In this document: positions 9,319 through 17,162 of the stretch, one piece after another | How positions within the stretch are numbered: position 1 is the stretch's first letter | Layout: every line of letters starts with the position of its first letter | Source: Archaeoglobus sp. UBA234 | GTDB lineage: Archaea; Halobacteriota; Archaeoglobi; Archaeoglobales; Archaeoglobaceae | Direction: 5' to 3' | DNA length: 64,000 bases | NCBI GenBank assembly: GCA_002494625.1 | Contig: DACH01000020.1 | Span: 62,001-126,000, forward strand | The notes under the pieces: generated by a model | What the model was told of the DNA's origin: nothing | Seen by the model: only the letters and a program-made list of their open reading frames with translations | Databases searched by the model: none | Translations under genes and position numbers: made by a program

Positions 9319-9481
9319 ACTTCTGGTGGATGTTAACGTAAGAGAGTGTTCTTTCTGCGGTTCTACATCCGATTCGATTGTTTTCCTTGGCTGTTGTCCG
9401 GTGTGCTTGAAATGCTACCGACATCTCACGTCTGCCGAGACTAAGAGGGCTTTGACAGTCCAGCAGACGGCTAAGAGGTGA
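9305..9481 (+). CDS. Small zinc-ribbon-like protein of the element
   Basis: A 58-residue protein starting inside the end of the preceding small gene. Cysteines are arranged as CSFC, then CCPVCLKC, giving two CxxC pairs about 14 residues apart as in a treble-clef or ribbon zinc site. The tail is basic and polar (LTSAETKRALTVQQTAKR). Such mini zinc proteins are frequent in archaeal viruses and plasmids and often bind nucleic acid; that role is inference. No family is recognised. Confidence 0.6.
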   Translation: MAKAELLVDVNVRECSFCGSTSDSIVFLGCCPVCLKCYRHLTSAETKRALTVQQTAKR

Positions 9482-9696
9482 TCGGATTGGACTTTTTCTT
9501 TTTATAGTTCGTAGATTTTGAAGTCCGAATTTTCTTTCTAATCATCAATATAGGCTGCTTATTCTCGCAAAACTGTAATAAACAATTTATTTTTGTTACA
9601 GACGATAAGGAATTTTTTTAATAAAGCAAGCAGGGGTTTTAATTGCTTAAATATAAAGACTGTAAGCTTTTGCATGCTTGACGATAGTAAATCAAA

Positions 9697-9967
9697 CTAC
9701 TCTGAAAGCCTTTTAATCGACAGCAAAAGATCTGTGTTATCCTCTCTCACATATATGGAGTTCTTAGTGATTTTAACATCTCCTACAATAGTATTTATTG
9801 AACTCTCATAGTCCTCGTGTCTGAAAGACAAAGCCAATCCAAAATTACCTTTCTCAGCCCTTAAAAAATCCAAAAGTATAGATAAAAAAGTCTTCGAGCT
9901 GTAACCCCATCCTACGAGACTCCAATCTGAGTCTCTCGATGGTACTTTCATACCTCCTTTCCATCAT
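9697..9967 (-). pseudogene. Small gene split by a one-base shift in an A/T run
   Basis: An ATG at 9965-9967 with a strong GGAGGTGATT ribosome site opens MMERRYESTIERLRLESRRM and stops after about 37 codons. From the run of six A (9884-9889, plus strand) onward the neighbouring frame becomes protein-like (LSILLDFLRAEKGNFGLAL, then VGDVKITKNSIYVREDNTDL) and runs to 9697. Losing one base of the run joins them into one continuous 88-residue protein. Either the gene is broken, the base is a sequencing error, or the run is a programmed slip site. Function unknown; the N-terminus is a charged helix. Confidence 0.5.
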
Positions 9968-10257
9968 AATTATAATCACCTCCATTCTGTAACAGTAACG
10001 ATTTTGGGCTTGTTTAAATTTTTTTACATTTTTGCTTAACATGAAAGTAAAAAAAGGCTTATGAATCAAGAATCACTTCATAGAAAAATAGATAAACTAC
10101 GAATTCTTGAATTATAGAACACACACATTTCTACTTTTCCGAAAGAAATCAAAAAAACTTCGATTGATTACAATTACACCTGTAAGTCTGAACAGTTTAC
10201 GACAAGGTTACTAAGAGAGGCTTACGATTTTAACCGTGAAATGAATTTAGAGAATTA

Positions 10258-10281
10258 TTATTGTTATTATAGCAACAATAA
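10258..10281. promoter_or_regulatory. Palindrome upstream of the subtilase gene
   Basis: TTATTGTT at 10258-10265 and AACAATAA at 10274-10281 form a perfect 8-bp inverted repeat with an 8-base spacer, about 75 bases before the protease ATG. It is suited to a dimeric regulator, but the surroundings are very AT-rich, so chance is possible. Confidence 0.35.
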
Positions 10282-10354
10282 AACAGATTCGAAAGATTAA
10301 AATTTGGTTAAGATTATTTGATTTTAAAGTGAAAAAAAATTAAGAGGGGGTAGG

Positions 10355-11629
10355 ATGAGAAGGGTTCTTATTGCAACGATCTTCCTAATTTTAGCATCCG
10401 TTGTTGTAGCTGGAGCCTTTTTGCCAGAGGGCAAGGCAAAGGAGAAAGCAAGAATGCCTTACGTGATTTATTCCACCGATCCAGCTTTGAAGACTTCACT
10501 AAAAGTAAGGCATACGTTTCCAAAAGCTTTCACGGCCGATTTAACGGCTGAAGAGTTTGAGAAGCTCAAAGAAATGGGTATTAAGGTTGAGAGGGTTAAG
10601 CTCTATCACATTTTAGCTCCACCTAACGCGGCAGACAAATGCGGTGATGGCGTTTGCCAAGGCTTCGAAAGCCCGGAAACCTGTCCGGCTGATTGCAGTG
10701 CTGAAAGCGGTAGCACCGAAAGAACTTGCCTACCATCAGATCAAACTCCGTGGGGAATCGAAAAGATATACAACGATTCTTCAATAACTGTAACAACCGG
10801 TGGAGAAGGAGTTGACGTTGCTGTTTTGGATACCGGAGTTTACAGAGATCATCCCGATTTAAAGGATAGGATTAAGCAGTGTGTCGATTTCACTGCTGGA
10901 GGGCCCTTCAAAACAAGGATAATGGTTGGGAGCTGTGATGATAGAAATGGTCATGGAACGCATGTGGTAGGAATTATCTCAGCTGACGGAGGAGCTGATG
11001 GCCTAGGAATCTATGGAATTGCCCCTGAAGCGAATATATTTGCCTACAAGGTTTGTGGTGGTAGCGGTTGTTGGGCTGATGACATTGCTGCAGCGATAAG
11101 ATATGCAACTGACAACGGAGCCGAAATCATTTCGATGAGCTTGGGTGGAGATGAGGAGAGCTCTTTGATAAGGGACGCAATCGATTACGCTGTAAGCCAT
11201 GGAGTTCTTGTTGTAGCTGCAGCAGGCAACGATGGTCCGGCAGAAGGAAGCATTGACTATCCCGCCGCTAATGCTAATGTCATAGCTGTTGGCGCTATAG
11301 ATGTGTATGAGAATGTTCCAGATTGGTCCTCCAGAGGCATAAACGATAATGATTATGAAATTGAAGAGAAAGAAGTCGAATTCGGTGCTCCCGGTGTAAA
11401 CATCGAATCAACTTGGAACGATGGATGCTACGCGGTTTTGGATGGTACGAGCATGGCCACACCTCATGTTAGCGGCTTGGCAGCAAAGGTTTGGTTCAGC
11501 GCCGATCTGAACAACGATGGCATGGTAAATGCCACTGAGGTGAGGGAATACCTCCATGGTTTGGCAAGGGACATCTGGCTTGAAGGAGATGATCCCGCTA
11601 CAGGATTCGGACTGCCCAGTTTGAAGTAA
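10355..11629 (+). CDS. Secreted subtilisin-like serine protease (S8 family)
   Basis: A 424-residue pre-pro-protease. Residues 1-20 are a signal peptide and about 34-90 an inhibitor-I9-like propeptide. A Cys-rich CGDGVCQG...CPADC segment lies at 96-114, a motif seen in many archaeal secreted proteins. The catalytic domain starts near 130, with Asp159 (VAVLDTG), His200 (NGHGTHVVG), oxyanion Asn292 (AAAGNDG) and nucleophile Ser366 (DGTSMATPHVSG). A canonical EF-hand loop follows at 384-395 (DLNNDGMVNATE). It is complete and presumably active outside the membrane. A GAGGGGG ribosome site precedes the ATG. It is the largest intact gene of the element. Confidence 0.95.
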   Translation: MRRVLIATIFLILASVVVAGAFLPEGKAKEKARMPYVIYSTDPALKTSLKVRHTFPKAFTADLTAEEFEKLKEMGIKVERVKLYHILAPPNAADKCGDGVCQGFESPETCPADCSAESGSTERTCLPSDQTPWGIEKIYNDSSITVTTGGEGVDVAVLDTGVYRDHPDLKDRIKQCVDFTAGGPFKTRIMVGSCDDRNGHGTHVVGIISADGGADGLGIYGIAPEANIFAYKVCGGSGCWADDIAAAIRYATDNGAEIISMSLGGDEESSLIRDAIDYAVSHGVLVVAAAGNDGPAEGSIDYPAANANVIAVGAIDVYENVPDWSSRGINDNDYEIEEKEVEFGAPGVNIESTWNDGCYAVLDGTSMATPHVSGLAAKVWFSADLNNDGMVNATEVREYLHGLARDIWLEGDDPATGFGLPSLK

Positions 11630-11774
11630 AACCAAAAACCTCTTCTTTTTTAGCAAAAGCAGAAGTTGGGTTTAACTTATAGAGCTTGAAGTAAAGATCT
11701 GGAACTAAAGATTAAAAAATTAAAACTTTATCATTGGGCAACAGATATATTGGATAAAGTAGTTATATTTTTGA

Positions 11775-13126
11775 ATGGGAACTCGTGTAAATCTTAACGA
11801 AATCGAACCGGGAGATCACCTATGCCCTATTTACGATGATAAAGAAAGCAAACTTTATACCGAAATCCTTTTCATCGTAGAGGGCTTGAAAGAAAACGAG
11901 CTCGTTGTGGTTTGCGATGAGGAAGAAATAGTAAGCGTCCTCAACGAGGTTGTAGATGCTAAGAGCTTTATAGAGCAAGGACAGCTCGTTTTCCTATCGA
12001 AGGAAGAGTTTTACTTGGAGGAGGGAACTCTTGATGCAGATAGAATTCTGGAGAGCATCGCAGAATACGATGAGAAAGCGTTGATAGAAGGCTATAAGGG
12101 CTTGAGGATAGTTGGGAACGCAACATGGATTCGAGTTCATCCTAAAGCCGAGAGGTTTCTTGAATTCGAAGCTAAACTTAACAGATTCCTTCCTCTGACG
12201 AGGTGCAAGATCCTCTGCTTGTTTGATGAGAGAAAGCTCGATCCAGATCTGCTTTTAAAGCTCCTCCAATCCCATCCGAAGGTTGTGAGCGGGCAGGAAG
12301 TCAGCTTGAATCCGAACTACATCCCTCCGGAGCTCTTCCTCAAGGAGCTCTGGAAGGACAAATCCATCCAGAAACTGCTGGAGAGAAAGTTCAAGAGGGA
12401 GTTTGATGAGGTTGAAAGGAAATTCAAACTCCTCTTTCATTCCCCCTTTGACGCCATACTTTTCGTCAAAGATTTTAAAGTCAGCTCATGTAATTCTACA
12501 GCCTTAAAAATGCTCGGGTATCGGAGGTTTAGAGATCTTATTGGCAAAGAAATAAGTGAGCTTTCAGACGAAATCCTGCGCAGAATTGAGATAGCGAACA
12601 AAAAACCCCAGTTCTTCGAATTAGAGTTTAAAAAGCCGGACGGGTCTAAAGCTTACTTAGAACTAAGCCTTACGAGAGTAAACGATGGCTTCCTCATCAT
12701 CGCCAGAGATGTAACGGAAAGAAAAGAGATGGAGAGGAAACTCAAGGAGAGCGAGGAGAAATACAGGAAGATCTTTGATTCCGCTCCGATTCTGCTAGCC
12801 ATTCTCGACAGAGAGGAGTCTTCATCGAAGCCAATAAAGAGATGGTAAAATCTCTCGGCAGGAATCCTGTTGGTAAAAGCCTCTACGATTTGCTAAGCAA
12901 GAAAGACGCTGAGAGGTGGGTTAAGTTGATTAGGGAGGTCATAGACAAAAGGAAGAAAATAGTTTTCGAGGATTCAAGGGTTAAAGAAAGGGAGAAGGTC
13001 AAGGTGAAGTTTTTTAGAAACACCCTTCTTCCAATCAAACTTGCAAATGAAACATATTGTATTGTAATTTCCAAAGATATAACAGATAAAGCGGTCAGCG
13101 GGGATATGAAACAAGGCAAAAAGTAA
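11775..13126 (+). pseudogene. MEDS-PAS-PAS sensor protein interrupted by a frameshift
   Basis: The first frame (11775-12848) encodes a MEDS domain (about 1-165; LNEIEPGDHLCPIYDDKESK), a helix and a PAS domain (about 215-315; ending IIARDVTERKEMERKLKESE). It then begins a second PAS (YRKIFDSAPILLAILDRE) and goes out of frame near 12811-12820. The other frame carries on at once as GVFIEANKEMVKSLGRNP and ends DITDKA...GKK at 13126. A one- or two-base change restores a protein of about 450 residues. No histidine-kinase domain follows, so even repaired it would be a sensor needing a partner. An ATG at 12842 could still express the tail. Confidence 0.75.
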
Positions 13127-13199
13127 AGTTTAGGTGCTTCTAATAAACCAGACTATCGGTTTTAAAATTAAAAATAAAAATTTAATATCTTATTTTCCT

Positions 13200-14114
13200 T
13201 CATTTACCAGAAACAGGTGGTTCCGGTGTTTCTACCTCTACTCCAACCTTAACCCCCATTTCCTTGGATTTAGCGGGTAGATTTTCCTTCAAAGCCTTCT
13301 CTGCACTTTCTTTACCAGCTTTAGAAACTTCTATCGCACTTTGGATTTGATCCTTTGCCTCAACCGGAACTTTCTGCAAAGTGTCTCTGAGAACACTCAA
13401 ATGGATCGATGTGGCATTCGCCACTATCTCTTGCACTTTTGTCGGATCTTCTCCTGCCTGCTGTGCTATGGAAGCAATTTCTTCACCGAAGCTTGCATAT
13501 TGTTTGTATTCGTCAATGGCTGTTGTAATTCCTTCAACATCCCCCTTTTCTGCTGAATGCATAACTCTATTCAGCCTCTTTTCTGCTACTTTCATTGCTA
13601 TTTCAGCTGCTCTTTTTGGATTTAGAGAAGCTAAAGCCCTCAAAGCTTCCTGATTTCCCCTGATCGACATCTCCTTAGCGAAAATAACTCTCTCCTTTGC
13701 CTCTTCGGGAACAACTTCTATAACACTATCTAAGACCTCCAAATGGCGGGAGGTTGCTAAAGCGACTAGTTCAGACAACCTTTCCTTGTTTTTTGCTGAA
13801 GAGATTACTTTGCTCACTTCTTCCAGCTCCTTCTGGTAGTCTCCAAGAAGTTTCTCCACATACTCCGGTTTTCCTTTTTCTGCCATCACCTTTGCTTCAA
13901 TAAGCCTGAGTTCCGCATACTGCAAACGCTTCTCCACCTTTGCAACTTCGTCAAAGGTAAGAATCAGGCTTATACTTTCAAAGGCCCTTTTAATTCCGTA
14001 CATCCATGAGTCTGGTAATATCCCTGGGTCTGGTAGTTCCTGAGCAGCTGCAACTGAAATCAAGACGAACATGGCTAACGTTAAGGCTAAGGATGAAATA
14101 AATCTAGATCTCAT
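13200..14114 (-). CDS. Secreted DUF5667-like helical protein
   Basis: A 304-residue exported protein. The signal peptide (about 1-24) ends AAAQ, followed at once by the family hallmark PDPGILPDSWMYGIKRAFES and LTFDEVAKVEKRLQYAELRL. The rest is a long alpha-helical array with an internal repeat: the AEKGKPEYVEKLLGDYQKEL...SRHLEVLDSVIEVVPEEAKE unit recurs as AEKGDVEGITTAIDEYKQYA...SIHLSVLRDTLQKVPVEAKD. The tail is Pro- and Val-rich (VETPEPPVSGK). DUF5667 proteins are extracytoplasmic and of unknown function. It lies in the same element as the subtilase, also secreted, which may be its processing enzyme or target; that link is inference. Confidence 0.75.
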   Translation of the reverse strand: MRSRFISSLALTLAMFVLISVAAAQELPDPGILPDSWMYGIKRAFESISLILTFDEVAKVEKRLQYAELRLIEAKVMAEKGKPEYVEKLLGDYQKELEEVSKVISSAKNKERLSELVALATSRHLEVLDSVIEVVPEEAKERVIFAKEMSIRGNQEALRALASLNPKRAAEIAMKVAEKRLNRVMHSAEKGDVEGITTAIDEYKQYASFGEEIASIAQQAGEDPTKVQEIVANATSIHLSVLRDTLQKVPVEAKDQIQSAIEVSKAGKESAEKALKENLPAKSKEMGVKVGVEVETPEPPVSGK

Positions 14115-14635
14115 TCTTTCACCTCCTCAATTTTATTTGTTTTTTGATCAACATAATTTAAAGATATCTGAATTTTCATGATGATGCGAAGTGATGTATA
14201 CTGATGCAGAAAATTCCCACAGACCACCTGAAAAGCATCTTTTCTTAATGGCTGTTTTTTGCTCGAATTTTCCATATACCTCATCAGAAACTTTCTGACA
14301 TTTTCTGATTCGAGCCAGCCCTTATCCAGTCTTCTTATAACATCCTCAATCTCGTTAATTGAATCTTTGATAATATTCAATACCACTTCATCATCAATTT
14401 GGAGTTCAGCTGTGCCAGCTATAATTGTCAGAGGATTTCTTATATGATCAACGAGAATGGCGAACTCCTCGATATTCTTCTCAATTCTCTCAAGCGATTT
14501 TATTCTCATTTCAAAGAGTCTTATCTCTGAATCCTATTCCAATCGCAACTAAACCGAAAATTCCATCTACCAAATAAGCTGCACCAATGAAATCATTAGT
14601 GTAAAAACAAGAACATATTTGAATCCACTTTGGTT
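14111..14635 (-). pseudogene. Decayed histidine-kinase-like gene abutting the tRNA
   Basis: An open 132-codon frame (14111-14509) encodes a dimerisation/phosphoacceptor segment, ERIEKNIEEFAILVDHIRNP, whose His would be the phospho-site, then DVIRRLDKGWLESENVRKFL, which is normally the end of this Archaeoglobales kinase-like family. The frame runs on for 50 unnatural residues, so the native stop is lost. Upstream, the protein continues in another frame (NDFIGAAYLVDGIFGLVAIG), with further shifts, as far as the tRNA-Ser 3' end. No ATP-binding domain is present. I read it as a pseudogene truncated at the element boundary. Confidence 0.55.
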
Positions 14636-14638
14636 CTA

Positions 14639-14658
14639 ACGCCGGGGCTGGGACTTGA
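14639..14658 (-). repeat. att-like repeat inside the tRNA-Ser gene
   Basis: Second copy of the 20-bp sequence at 8989-9008. Here it is the functional 3' end of tRNA-Ser plus one flanking base, and so the side at which the tRNA stayed intact. Confidence 0.65.
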
Positions 14659-14740
14659 ACCCAGGTGCCCTTGCGGGCAGTGGATTGCTCTCCGCATTTG
14701 CGGTCTCGAGTCCACCGCAGTGCCTCTCTGCCACCCCGGC
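14640..14740 (-). tRNA. tRNA-Ser (CGA) with a 19-nt intron
   Basis: The acceptor strands GCCGGGG and CCCCGGC pair fully, with G as discriminator as expected for serine. A long variable arm (TGCCC-GCAA-GGGCA) gives the class II shape. The anticodon stem GTGGA/TCCAC encloses CT-CGA-G, then 19 extra bases (14686-14704) and the final A. The extra bases form a hairpin CCGCA-AA-TGCGG, and the site after position 37 is the usual archaeal bulge-helix-bulge splice site. CCA is not encoded. The 3' end is the target of the 20-bp duplication at 8989. Confidence 0.92.
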
Positions 14741-14957
14741 TTGGGCTTATTTATTCCAGCACAGATGCCATATAAACCTGGGGTAAATTTGCTTAAAGAA
14801 TTAACGGTTAAAGAATTATCGGTTTGAAGCCCATATATTATTATTGTACGACTTTTGTATGGCTCTTGTATAATTTCTGTATGACCCCTCAATTCCTCTA
14901 CTTTTGACTTTTAAATGAAACCAAAGATATTAATACAATCTCTCCCCCTTTGCAATT

Positions 14958-15287
14958 ATGTTCCCGACCAACCCAAAGCAGATGAAAAAAATGATGAAGC
15001 AGATGGGAATAGACATGGAAGAAATCGAGGCAGAAGAGGTTATCATCCGCACCAGAGGCGAAGAGCTTGTTTTTAAAAATCCATCTGTCACAAAGGTTTC
15101 CGCAAGAGGAGTCGAAACGTTTCAGGTTGCAGGCAGCTATGAGGTTGTAGAGAGGAAGCCTGAAATAAGCGATGACGATGTCAGACTTATCATGGAACAG
15201 GCGAATGTAAGCGAGGAGGAGGCAAGGAGGGCACTTGAGGAGAGCAATGGTGATCTTGCCGAAGCCCTTATGAAGCTCCAGAGCTAA
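14958..15287 (+). CDS. nac: Nascent polypeptide-associated complex protein (archaeal alpha-NAC)
   Basis: A 109-residue ribosome-associated chaperone. The N-terminus has the MFPTNPKQMKKMMKQMGIDM signature of archaeal NAC, then the NAC beta-barrel (VIIRTRGEELVFKNPSVTKV) and a C-terminal UBA domain (VRLIMEQANVSEEEARRALE) ending in ALMKL. It forms a homodimer at the exit tunnel. It is followed after 5 bases by the tRNA methyltransferase gene, so the two are co-transcribed. Confidence 0.95.
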   Translation: MFPTNPKQMKKMMKQMGIDMEEIEAEEVIIRTRGEELVFKNPSVTKVSARGVETFQVAGSYEVVERKPEISDDDVRLIMEQANVSEEEARRALEESNGDLAEALMKLQS

Positions 15288-15292
15288 AGTGT

Positions 15293-16081
15293 ATGAGCAG
15301 CGACAATTCTGATATCAACAGATGTGACTCCGAGGAACTCAAACTCCCCCTGATTTTATTCTCAGGGAAGATTAGCTATATAATCAACAGCTTTGAGGGA
15401 GAGTTTCATACACACAGAGGAGTGATAAACCTCTCAGAGCTTAAAAAAAGAAAGTATGGGGAAGAAATCGAGACTCACATGGGATTCAAATTTAAAATCC
15501 GCCCCTTTTCTCCATCAGATTTCTTCACTCATTTTCGCAAAGGTCCAACTCCAATCATGCCCAAAGATATAGGGGCAATCATCGCATACACCGGACTTCA
15601 ACCCGGGAGCTTTGTTCTGGACTGTGGCACCGGAAGCGGTGTGCTGGCTGCATATCTTGCCTACTTTAACAGAGATGGAGTTGTCGTTACAATTGAGAAA
15701 AGACCTGAGTTCGCTCAGATTGCTAAAAAGAACTTTGAACTTGCAGGATTGAAAAACATTCATCAAATTGTAGGAGATATCTTTTCCATTTCAGAGGGGT
15801 TTAAGATAAAGTTTGACCTGATAACCCTTGATATGAAAGAAGATGACCGATTTGTTCCTGTAGCAAAGAAACTATTAAAGAATAGCGGTTATCTTGCAGT
15901 TTACAACCCATACATAGAGGCTACGAGAGATGTTTATTTTTCAATGGTTGATAGCGGATTCCAGGATGTTGAGAGCTTTGAAATAGTGAAAATTAACCTC
16001 GAACACAAAAGAGTTGGAACCCGTCCCCTGACGAGAATCTGGCATACTGGATTTATCGTCATAGGAAGAAAAGTTGATTGA
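15293..16081 (+). CDS. trmI: tRNA (adenine-N1)-methyltransferase TrmI
   Basis: A 262-residue Rossmann methyltransferase. An N-terminal beta-barrel (HTHRGVINLSELKKRKYGEE) precedes the family block GPTPIMPKDIGAIIAYTGLQ and the SAM-binding loop FVLDCGTGSGVLAAYL (residues 108-123). TIEKRPEFAQIAKKNFELAG and the LDMKEDD acceptor motif follow. Archaeal TrmI methylates N1 of A57 and A58 in the T-loop, which stabilises tRNA at high temperature. The first 15 residues are unconserved. It follows nac directly. Confidence 0.9.
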   Translation: MSSDNSDINRCDSEELKLPLILFSGKISYIINSFEGEFHTHRGVINLSELKKRKYGEEIETHMGFKFKIRPFSPSDFFTHFRKGPTPIMPKDIGAIIAYTGLQPGSFVLDCGTGSGVLAAYLAYFNRDGVVVTIEKRPEFAQIAKKNFELAGLKNIHQIVGDIFSISEGFKIKFDLITLDMKEDDRFVPVAKKLLKNSGYLAVYNPYIEATRDVYFSMVDSGFQDVESFEIVKINLEHKRVGTRPLTRIWHTGFIVIGRKVD

Positions 16082-16103
16082 TTCCTGATACTACTTGAAC
16101 AAA

Positions 16104-16964
16104 CTAATGCAGAATCTCCTTCACCGACTCTTTCAACCATTGTGGAAGCATGAAGGAGGCGTAATGGATTTCAGGGTTGTAGTGTACCGTGTTTATCTGC
16201 CTTTCTTCCCATCTTTTAACCAGAACATCCATATCAACTTTAATATCCGAATTTGATGCAATTATATAACTCCACAGACCTGACGGATATGTTGGAACGA
16301 AATTTATGTAGATTGAAACATGAGGGAAGGCATCCTTAATGTTAGAAAGCATCTCCCTGAGGTAATCTCCCTGAGCAAAAGGAGACTGGCTCTGCGTTGA
16401 AAATATTTTTTTTGTTATTCTGCTGCAGCTCTTGTAAAATTCTTCCTCAATAAGACTTTTACTTACTGGATTGGGGTCTGTGCCATCAACGATAACTGCA
16501 TCAAACCTCTCATTAGAATTTCTGACGAACTCAATCCCATCTTCAAAAAGAACAGTAACCCTCTCATCATCTAAACTGCCTCTATCAACACCTATGTATT
16601 TCCTGCATGCATCCACAACATCTCTGTCAATTTCTATCATGAGAACCTCAGATGGGTTATGCTTCAGAATCTCCCTCACAGTACCTCCATCACCCCCACC
16701 AATCACAAGAATTTTTTCAGGATTATCTATCGTGAAAAGCGGGACATGAACGAGCATCTCATGATAAAAGGTCTCATCCCTCTCTGTGAGCTGAACTTTT
16801 CCATCAAGCACGAGCATCTTTCCAAAGCTTTCTGTTTCAAAAATCTGGATGTGTTGAATTCCTCTGTGATCAAAAAGAGTATTTTTTACCCTTATCATGA
16901 GGGCAGAACCATTGTAAGTCTCTACAAACCACTGATTCGTGTCCATAATGGCAATTGCATGCAA
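16104..16964 (-). CDS. speE: Spermidine synthase (polyamine aminopropyltransferase)
   Basis: A 286-residue aminopropyltransferase with the family motifs: QIFETESFGKMLVLDG, TERDETFYHEMLVHVP, the nucleotide loop VIGGGDGGTVREILKH, EIDRDVVDACRKY and the catalytic DAVIVDGTDPNP. It moves an aminopropyl group from decarboxylated SAM to putrescine or, in many thermophilic archaea, to agmatine. The Met at residue 7 (MDTNQWFVETYNG) is the likelier start because homologues begin there. It faces trmI tail to tail. Its product feeds hypusine formation on aIF5A, encoded at 36.7 kb. Confidence 0.92.
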   Translation of the reverse strand: MHAIAIMDTNQWFVETYNGSALMIRVKNTLFDHRGIQHIQIFETESFGKMLVLDGKVQLTERDETFYHEMLVHVPLFTIDNPEKILVIGGGDGGTVREILKHNPSEVLMIEIDRDVVDACRKYIGVDRGSLDDERVTVLFEDGIEFVRNSNERFDAVIVDGTDPNPVSKSLIEEEFYKSCSRITKKIFSTQSQSPFAQGDYLREMLSNIKDAFPHVSIYINFVPTYPSGLWSYIIASNSDIKVDMDVLVKRWEERQINTVHYNPEIHYASFMLPQWLKESVKEILH

Positions 16965-17162
16965 GGGATTTAATTATTTTTGATTGACCCTATGGTAGAT
17001 GTCTTCAGCTGGAGTGTTTCATCAGAGGCATATCTTTTTAAGTTTTGAAGACAATAAAATTAGTATCAGTAGATATGATGCCCCAAAGAAAAGTGTTATA
17101 TAACTTTCAGAAACGCAGTTACAGCTGAATTTACATTTATGTTTTCAGAAGAGGTGATCAGT

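Larger units (their letters stand above)
8989..14658. mobile_element. Putative tRNA-Ser-integrated element or remnant, about 5.65 kb
   Basis: A 20-bp sequence (ACGCCGGGGCTGGGACTTGA) occurs at 8989-9008 and again, in the same orientation, at 14639-14658, where it covers the 3' end of the tRNA-Ser gene. An intact tRNA at one end and a duplicated 3' fragment at the other is the mark of site-specific integration by tyrosine recombinases. The interval holds two small co-oriented genes, a frame-shifted small gene, a secreted subtilase, a broken sensor, a secreted helical protein and a decayed kinase gene. No integrase was found, so it is either non-autonomous or a relic. The geometry is seen; the integration history is inferred. 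Confidence 0.6.
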
